A stretch of DNA of 64,000 nt. Source: Nemertoderma westbladi. Taxonomy: Eukaryota; Xenacoelomorpha; Nemertodermatida; Nemertodermatidae. Numbering within the stretch: position 1 is the first letter of the stretch; each line of letters begins with the position of its first letter. A model generated the notes under the pieces. That model saw only the letters and a program-made list of their open reading frames with translations, did no database searches and was not told where the DNA came from. A program made the translations under genes and the position numbers. The DNA is taken from the NCBI GenBank assembly GCA_032718475.1, contig JAUCBJ010006576.1:1-64000 (forward strand), given 5' to 3'. Positions 1 through 9,000 of this stretch are shown in pieces.

Positions 1-118
1 CTTGCGGGCGAGGGGAATATATATACAGTTAGAAAACCTTTTTTAGAGTATTCCAGCGCCTGGGGGGGAACTGGCCAGCAAAGGCAAACGTATCAGTTAT
101 CCCACAAAAGCTTTTACA
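1..118 (-). mobile_element. LTR fragment, BEL/Pao family A (window edge)
   Basis: These bases match, with a few differences, the last part of the complete LTRs at 20485-20601 and 38137-38253, and end at the same CTTTTACA terminus. What follows is not the element's internal sequence, so this is either the outer edge of the 5' LTR of a minus-strand copy that continues to the left, or a solo LTR. The other end is outside the window. Confidence 0.85.
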
Positions 119-600
119 GGAGGGGTGAATCAGGGGTGAATGGCGTTTCCATGGATAGGGGTACACCATTAGAGGGACAATTAAAAACTCCACCTACTTT
201 TGTATTTGGCTTTCAAATACTTGTTTTCCAATTTTTTTCTATTTCATCTAGAGCAGATTTTGATCCAGATTCCAAATATGAAAACCGTTTAACAAGATCT
301 GTCCTACTTCTCGGGATATTGCTGTCTGTCAGTTTTACTGTCGGTCTGTCGGTCAGTATGTCTACAAATCAATGTAATTCATACTATCTGTTTCCTATGG
401 GTTTTCTTGGTTCGTGACTTACTGATATCAGTATTCATTTTGGCGTCGTCGTTCCTGTCTGTAAGCCTGTTAGTCTGTCCTTCAAAAAATAACCGACAGC
501 CTGACAGCCAATTTAGATGTCATAAAATGTTAAAACTGATACTCGAAATGGATTCCGCGACCAGGAAAACCCCTAGAGCTAAACTTTTAGGCGGCTAAGG
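119..600. repeat. Degenerate GTCT-rich interspersed repeat
   Basis: Contains runs of TCTGTC/GTCGGTCTGTC and the block ACCAGGAAAACCCC. The same combination of (GTCT)n tracts and a CTAGGAAAACCCCCAT block recurs at 56145-56940. No credible coding frame; the short open frames here are compositional. Confidence 0.55.
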
Positions 601-827
601 GGCGTCAAAAATGATTTTTTTTAAAACATTACAATTCAAATCCACCCATAATATATCTTACACTTTTTTTCTACTTATTCGCTTTTTGGTGCAGTATGCA
701 TATCAAATTGTTGACTTCCAAGATTATCAATAAGTCCAATTCATTAAAAGTTACAAAAAGGCTGGCATCAGGTCTATAATAGAAGTCAAAAATATTTCAT
801 AAATATGAAATAATTTCATGATCATTC

Positions 828-1027
828 CTATTCTTTACCGTTACAATCAGGTGTGCAGTAGCCCCAGTTCCCAGGAACATAGGTCCTATCCTCACTGACT
901 TCAGTGGCGCACCAGTTCGATTCTCTATCGATTAACGGACAATCTGTGTACTCTGTTCCTTCGTAGATGAATGGGAACCGGCAGTTCCGATATGGTCTCG
1001 CACCAGATGTTGTTCTGCACGCCCTCG
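828..1027 (-). CDS. Terminal exon encoding a fibronectin type II domain
   Basis: Read on the minus strand, an acceptor TTTGCAG at 1028-1034 is followed by an open frame ending in a TAG stop at 828-830. It encodes one fibronectin type II (FN2) module: the core CRFPFIYEG, a second cysteine (TDC), NWCAT and a closing GNWGYC, giving the four cysteines and aromatic residues typical of FN2, then a short tail CTPDCNGKE. FN2 modules are extracellular collagen- or glycan-binding domains. The exon enters in phase 1 (one base of the codon is carried over). No partner exon for a separate gene is visible. It lies 0.4 kb downstream of the last crystallin exon on the same strand and could be an alternative terminal exon of that gene or the end of a neighbour whose other exons I cannot see. 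Confidence 0.75.
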
Positions 1028-1108
1028 CTGCAAAGGGAACCAATATTTATTAATAGAGATTTTATATAAATAAATAATTATAAATTATTCTAAAATACGT
1101 AATTCACT

Positions 1109-1378
1109 CATCTGGTCAAACTACTAAAAATCTATGTCCTTAATAATCTAATAATTAGTAATCAATCAATCAATCAATCCGGGATGACCCGGTCCATTGT
1201 TATTACCAATCAATAATATGAATAGCTTTATATGTAGCACCCCAACACCAATAAACAGAAGATACAGTGTAATTGGAAAGAATACTGGTAGGGCGAATAA
1301 TGAGACCACCCGGTTGCAAATGAGACCATCTGGTCAAACTACTAAAAATCTATGTCCTTAATAATCTAATAATTAGTA
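1109..1378. repeat. 52-bp direct repeats flanking a 166-bp insert
   Basis: The 52 bases at 1109-1160 recur at 1327-1378 (CATCTGGTCAAACTACTAAA ... AATAATTAGTA). The sequence between begins with (ATCA)n and has no coding capacity. It is either a short insertion with an unusually long target duplication or a 218-bp tandem duplication. It lies downstream of the crystallin stop codon. Confidence 0.7.
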
Positions 1379-1414
1379 TACAGTAATTACAGTTGACCGA
1401 GTCTAAACCATCCA

Positions 1415-1541
1415 CTAACGTGATGGTTTTGACTTGGCTTCTTCGCAGACAATAAGGATTGAGCTGATGTTGATTTCCAAGTCGGTTCCATAGTATCCAG
1501 GTTTGAATGAAACAGGTGATTGTCCTGCATAATTGACACCC
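1415..1541 (-). CDS. Crystallin-like gene exon 4 (terminal)
   Basis: Acceptor ATTTCAG, then GVNYAGQSPVSFKPGYYG...NISSILIVCEE, a final Greek key, and a TAG stop at 1415-1417. A possible AATAAA polyadenylation signal lies at 1046-1051, just inside the intron edge of the FN2 exon. It is separated from exon 3 by a 6.4-kb intron. Confidence 0.82.
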
Positions 1542-2967
1542 CTGAAATTGTGGTTAGAAAGATATTCTAATGATTTTTTAATTAAAAAGCAATTATAAAA
1601 CAGCTAATTGATTAACTAGTGAACAATACGAAGTAGACTAGAAATATTGTTAAAATATTTTACAACAAAATATTCAATATAATAAAATCAATTTCAAAAC
1701 AATTTCAAAAAAAAACAAAAAACAATTTCATGAATTAGAAAAAACAAGAATTATTATTAGATAGAGACAATAAATGTAATATTATTATTATATTGATGAT
1801 GATCTGGCGCCGATCCGCACTGAACTGTTGCGTCGCTTCATCCCGGCCCTCTTTGGGACTTCCCCCGGAACTGTGGACGAGGAGCTGGCCCTCCTCCCTG
1901 TCCGCCATGGGGGATCGGGATCCGGGACCCCCCCTCGCCTCCGCGTTGGCTACTAGTCGCATCGCCCAGGACGCTGCCTATAAGGCAGCGATGGAGTGCG
2001 CCGTCCAATCCGTCCCCGCCGAAAGGCGCCGTTCTGTGGACCGTACGGTGTCCCACAAGACGGGTGGGTGGCTTTCGGCGCAGCCCTCCGTGGTGGATAA
2101 CACCGACCTGGCCCCAGAGCTGTTCCGCGACAACCTCACGCTGAGGTACAGCCTCACACCGCCCGGCCTCCCGGCGAAGTGTGAGGGGTGTGGGGAGCCG
2201 TTTTCGACAACCCACGCCCTGAACTGTAAGTCGGGTGGCCTGATCATCAAGCGGCACGATGAGGTCCGTGAGGTCATTGGGGACCTCATCGCTTCTGCCT
2301 TTGGTGGTTCATGTGTACAGCGTGAAGTTACGCTGTGCACCGGCTACCTGGACAGAAGGGGCCGCGAGGTGGGGGGAGTTAGGGCTGATCTCCTGGCGAG
2401 GGGAGTCTGGACTGAGCAGAGGGTGGCGTCGTTCGATATCGCGATTGTAAACGCTGACGCCCCCTCATATGCTCACCGGTCCTTAGACTCTGTCCTCGAG
2501 CAGAGAGTCCGAGCCAAGAAGGTGCACTACAGCGCAGTGTGCGAAGCTAGAAGGTTCTCCTTCACTCCCCTTGTCGGAACCACCGACGGGATGGTAGACT
2601 CCGAAAGGAGACTGATATCTTCATCAGCCACCTCGCTGAGATCCTAGTGGCTCGGCGGCAGTGGATGCGGGAACGTGGCCTAGCCTGCGTTCTCGGGGGA
2701 GTTCGGAGGCAGCTTCAGTTCGCGCTCCTCCACTCTAACTCCCTCTGTCTGCGTGGTGGCCGGCGTCCCTGGAGGGCGCTGGGCTTTGGAGATGGTGTGG
2801 GTCTGCGGGGAATGACCTCACAGACCGGTATTAATCCACGGTGCACCATTTTTAATTGTATGTTTAATTGGTTTGTCTTAATTGCATTGTTCTGATTGGT
2901 TGTGGGATGTTGGGTTGGTGCAGCTATATATTTAATTGTATATACAATTTTAATATTATTTATATTA

Positions 2968-3008
<41 letters not shown>

Positions 3009-6000
3009 TTTAATTAATAAATAATAATTAGTCCTTAAAAAAAAATATTATTATTATAGACAATAAAACAATGTATTATTATTATTATATTGAGATAATA
3101 AATTTAATATTATTATTAACTGATAATTTATAATATATATTAACTGATAACTGATAATGATATAATAATTATAACGAATCCAAACAGCTTCACATACTAC
3201 TACTACTAGGTCGAGCGAACTCGGACAGTGGAAATGAGATCCTTCCAGGCTTCCCGATTCTCCATAGTTGTCGCAATTTCGTTTCTCCCAAGTTCAGTAT
3301 CCCTTTCAAGTTGATCTATATATGTTATGGCAGGTCGTCCACGACTACGCTTTCCATGAGTTGGTTGCCAGAAAAGTAGATCTGGTATGACCTCGTCTTT
3401 ACTTCGCCAGCAGTGCCCACTGAATCTTAATCTGCGTTCACGGAGGGTGGTTGATACAGGTGGTATTGTACCATAAAGCTCGGCGTTTGTCATGTGTTGT
3501 CTCCAGCTGATGTTTAGGGCTGCCCTTAGTAGTCTTGTGTAGCAACCATCAATTCGTTGTTCAAGTGATTTAGTCAGTGTCCAGGTCTCACCCCCGTATA
3601 AAAATACACTTTCCACTGTGGCTCGGAAGAACTTAGTCTTCAGGTGCCTGGAGAGATCTGATTTCCAGATGGTATCCATTTTTGATAGAGCTACCCAAGC
3701 CTTTGCTTTCCTAACTTCTATGTCCTTTTTGCTACTCTCTATCCATGATCCAAGGTACTGGAAGTCATCGACCTTCCTTAGTTGATTATTATCAATGGTT
3801 GTCAAGTTTCCATCAACATTAAAGGTCATGAATTCGGTCTTGGTAGCATTTATATGCAATCCAACCTCCTTAGCAGCCCTCTCCACTTTATTTAGTAGAA
3901 GCTGTGCATCTGCTAGCGTATTAGAGAGCAGGGCGATGTCGTCTGCAAAGTCGGTGTCTGTGACTGTAGTTGCCGGATATCTACTACTTCTGCGTTCTTG
4001 AAATGTGAATCCCAGATCTTCACCCTTTGTGGCCGTCCTCATTGCGTAATCCAGCACAATTACAAATAGTAATGGTGCTAATGTGTCACCTTGCAGTACG
4101 CCAGCCAGGATTGAGAAAAACTCAGTTTCACCATCTGGTGAGAGTACCTGCGCTTCTGTGTCACAATATAACAATCCAATGCCAGCAACAATTACTTCTG
4201 GTATTCCATAAGCTCTTAGGATTTCAAGCATTTTACCTCTATGGATGGAGTCGAATGCCTTCTTGAAGTCCACAAAAGTCATGACTGCGGGGAGATTCTT
4301 TGACTTAATTCCTTCAATCAGTCTCCGTAGTGCAAGTATCTGAGCTATTGTTGATCTACTTGGTCGAAATCCGTTTTGGCTCTTACGCAGTAGTTTCTCT
4401 ATGTGAGGCCTAATCCTATATAGAATCATTTTATTGTATATTTTGGCAGCTACCACAAGCAGACAGATCCCACGATAGTTTGTTGGTATGCCGAGGTCTC
4501 CTTTCTTGGGGAGAGGCTTTAGTTGACCTTTAGTCCAAATTGGTGGTGGCTTTTCCCCTTTTAACATCCGGTTGCAAACATTCAATAATGGTCTATTTAG
4601 CACTCCGGTTTTCCATACCTCCGCTGGGATTTCATCTAATCCACTCGCTTTATTATTGGACATGCTTTTAATGCTTCTTTGGAGTTCGGCAGGTGTGAAG
4701 TCCCCTGTTTCTATAGGTAGTGTCTTGTCATATATTTTCCTTGTAGGGCTGACCTCGATGTTTGGTGGCTGCCCAAGCAAGTTTATATTAATAAATAATA
4801 TCATATCATATATAATAATAATAATAATAAATATAATATAATATAATATAAATAATATCACACATAATAATATCATATCAATAATAAAATCAATATATTA
4901 ACTGATAACTGATAATGATATAATAATTATAACGAATCCAAACAGCTTCACATACAGCTAGATAAATGTCCTATTCTTAGGTAGAAGTAAGAATAACTAG
5001 AGAGCCAGCAAGCTGGCTGGAAGGAGCCCGGGGGGAAGAATCCTAGCCAAGACTATTACAAAGAACTATGTCAGTCAGCAGTAAGTAAACTAAAATTGTC
5101 TAAACTGCAAGGCGTGTGGCTAGCTGACTTTGTGGCTCGCCCCACATAATAAAAAATGCAACTTAGCTACCACTAACAAAAATATAATATGAAGCAAATA
5201 ATTTCATTATCAAGAACGTTTACAAGATATAAGATGCGATTACCGCATATTTATAAAAAATGCCCATAATGCACAACCAGATAAATAACAACGAATAGAG
5301 CCAAATAACAAATTTAGTTTCCTTCTATAGGTATTACTCCGTCGTCAAGCGGAATATCTCTTCCCAGTGAATTCTATGTGAATATGTAATACAGGTACTC
5401 CTTAGGCGGTAGGCCAGAGCGGTGCTTTGTGTAACTAAAATTCATTCTCCTGATCCACCCCCTAACATAGCAGAGTGAGTAACCTTATTGTAGATATACC
5501 CTTAGGAAGCACTGGGAGAGCAATCAGCTTATGGGGTAATACATTAGAAACCAACAGCTTATGTGTTAGTAAACATTGACTTTCCTTATAGCCTACTAGT
5601 AAAACTTGGCAACCAATACGTTTTACTATGACTGTGTATAACATATTAAGCCATATTTCATCATGAACACCAGCTGTTATTTTACCATTGCTTTTAATTT
5701 CGCGACAAAACAATGTCAAAAAACTAAATATATCGAATACCACACATAGAATCGATCTGAAATTTTGTAACGCGATTATGAACCTCAAAAGCAATGTACT
5801 TGCAAAATTTCATCAAAATCGCCAGGCAGGAAGTGCCTTAACCTAGATAATTATCAGTCAGTCAGTGTCAGTCAATGTAATGTATCCTGAAGATTCTTAC
5901 AGTAAGTATCCCGCTGTCAAGCGGGCTCCTAATTAATAAATAATAATTAGTCCTTAAAAAAAATATTATTATTATAGACAATAAAACAATGTATTATTAT

Positions 6001-9000
6001 TATTATATTGAGATAATAAATTTAATATTATTATTAACTGATAGTGATATAATAATGTATCCAAACAGCTTCACATACAGCTAGATAAATGTCCTATTCT
6101 TAGGTAGAAGTAAGAATAACTAGAGAGCCAGCAAGCTGGCTGGAAGGAGCCCGGGGGGAAGAATCCTAGCCAATACTAAACTAAACAATTGTCGAAATGG
6201 TGTGATGATACATAGCTGACTTTGTGGCTTGCCCCACATAATAAAAAATGAAACTTTGCTGCCACTAACAACCGAATATTTATAAGAAAATGCCCTTGAT
6301 TCACAACCAGATAAATAACAAGTTAGATTTACCACTACAGGTACGGTTATCTTTCTTTTTGAAAACCATTAGATTTAACAATTAATAGAAGTCTAGGTCA
6401 CGGCGAAAAATCATAACGCAAATAAAACAACCATACAATCGGCCTACACACTGTTTTATTATTCGAAATAAATTCGCTAACAGAAAATATCTAAACTAAT
6501 TTATTTATTTACTAATTAATCTAAACGAGAAGGTGAACAATATTGTTTCTACACAATTAATTATGACGACTTTTATGGGATATGTAATATTTACTGTTCA
6601 ATAATAATTTACAATCTCCCATTCCAACACATTCCCAGAGAGTAATAATATCATCAATATAACAAACTAAGTGGATTATAATTCGATTTCTTCAGCCAAG
6701 TCCGATAGTTATTTTTCTGAAATTTATATTGCTAATTTAATTATTTGGCATATTCTGTTTGTGGCGCAGACTATAATAATAATAACATTGTTGACATACA
6801 GTCTTTGAACCTTTCAGTCTTTCTCAGCAGTACTTTGTGGCTCGTCCCACATAATAAAAACTGAAACTTTGCTATGACAACACACCCGGTTCTTTTAAAT
6901 TTGCGTGATTTGATTTATGCTCGCACCACTATTTGTAAGAAATATTAAAACTTATCTTACAGTATGCCAATGTAGTAATGGTATTAAAATATAATTAAAT
7001 TAATTTACACTATTAATGCTTCAGCTAAAACATCGTATGTAATAAAAAAAATAAGAATTATGTGAATATGTAATATAGGTATTACTGCTAAGTAAGGCAG
7101 TAGGCCAGAGCGGGCTCCTTAAATACATGCAACTACTGTATTATAGTGTAGGTCAACTATAAAACATTTTGCAATCCACAGTGAGTATCGACTGCAATAG
7201 GACACAACACACTGCTTTGTGTAACTAAAATTCATTCTCCTGATCCACCCCCTAACATAGCAGAGTGAGTAACCTTATTGTAGATATACCCTTAGGAAGC
7301 ACTGGGAGAGCAATCAGCTTATGGGGTAATACATTAGAAACCAACAGCTTATGTGTGAGTAAACATTGCCTTTCCTTATAGCCTACTAGTAAAACTTGGC
7401 AACCAACACGTTTTTCTATGACTGTGTATAACATATTAAGCCATATTTCATCATGAACACCAGCTGTTATTTTACCATTGCTTTTAATTTCGCGACAAAA
7501 CAATGTCAAAAAACTAAATATATCGAATACCACACATAGAATCGATCTGAAATTTTGTAACGCGATTATGAACCACCAAAGCAATGTACTTGCAAAATTT
7601 CATCAAAATCGCCAGGCAGGAAGTGCCTTAACCTAGATAATTATCAGTCAGTCAGTATGTCAGTCAGTGTAATGTATCCTGAGATTTTTACAGAAAGTAT
7701 CCCTGAGATTCTTACAGTAAGTATCCCGCTGCCAAGCGGGCTCCTAACTAATGTCTATGTGCGTCCCAAATATATATTATCCAGCACCAAAGGACTGAGG
7801 GTTTAGGACACCCCTAACACCTACTCACACTGAATTAATCACAGATACAGTATGTGCTTACCTTCATCATCAAAACGAGATGTAAATCTGCTGGTAGTGT
7901 ACTCACCCCTCGCTTACTGTTTATAATAGAAAGTATAAGTTATATAATAACATTACCGCATATTCTGTATTGAATTACCTGTAGGCTGTCCATGGGAAAA
8001 TTCCTGATACAACTACAGACTTAGTGACGTTGTTGAACTCGTAAACTCCAAGGTCTGGTATGCTACACCTGGAGAATACCTCCCCATCAACTTTGACTAG
8101 GGGACTGTTACAGGACACTAAAGCTTCTCCTACAATAATCGCAAAAGAGGCATATAGATAGAAGAAAGAAGGGGGAATTTCGATGCAATATATCCCCCCC
8201 CCCACCCCCCCCCCCCCCCCCCCAGGGAAAATCGACGCTATAATGGGAAACATCCGTTATCTTTCTGTGGACGGTGGTTAGTATGCAGTACTCCAGTCTG
8301 AAAGCTTGTTGTATGAAAGTATGTAATGTATGAAAGTGATAAACTTGCCCATTTCCTAGATTTTAATCCGTTTAAGCTGAATCTTTGAATATATTTACAA
8401 GAAATATTGATTATTCTTTGTGGAACGTTTCTACAGTTAGTAGGTAGAGATCTAATGCTCCAGTCTACTGCTAGTTAGGGCTGAAATGAAAACATTTTAA
8501 TTTTAGTAATGTATGAAATGAAAACCTTCAGCCATTTCGTTGATAATAATCTTGTCTTCCTGGCACATATTCTAGAACTCATACTGTTGGGTTCCATACC
8601 TTTGCAGTAAGGCTGAGAGAATAATATAATTCTGATTGTTGGGATGAATATGAACACTACTTGTTCTATACATGTACTATTATCTAATAGCACATTGGGG
8701 TTCCTTACCTTTGTAGTAAGGCTGAGAGAATAATATGATTCTGTTTGTTGGGATGAATATGAAGACTACTGGTTCTATAAAATGTACTGTTATCTAATAG
8801 CACATTGGGGTTCCATACCTTTGTAGTAAGGCTGAGAGAATAATATAATTCTGATTGTTGGGATGAATATGAACACTACTTGTTCTATACATGTATTATT
8901 ATCTAATAGCACATTGGGGTTCCTTACCTTTGTAGTAAGGCTGAGAGAATAATATAATTCTGATTGTTGGGATGAATATGAACACTATTGGTTCTATAAA

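Larger units (their letters stand above)
3135..4955. repeat. 63-bp direct repeats flanking LINE-A copy 1
   Basis: The 63 bases at 3135-3197 (ATATATTAACTGATAACTGA ... CTTCACATAC) recur at 4893-4955. The LINE-A copy lies exactly between them, so they read as a very long target-site duplication. Confidence 0.8.
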
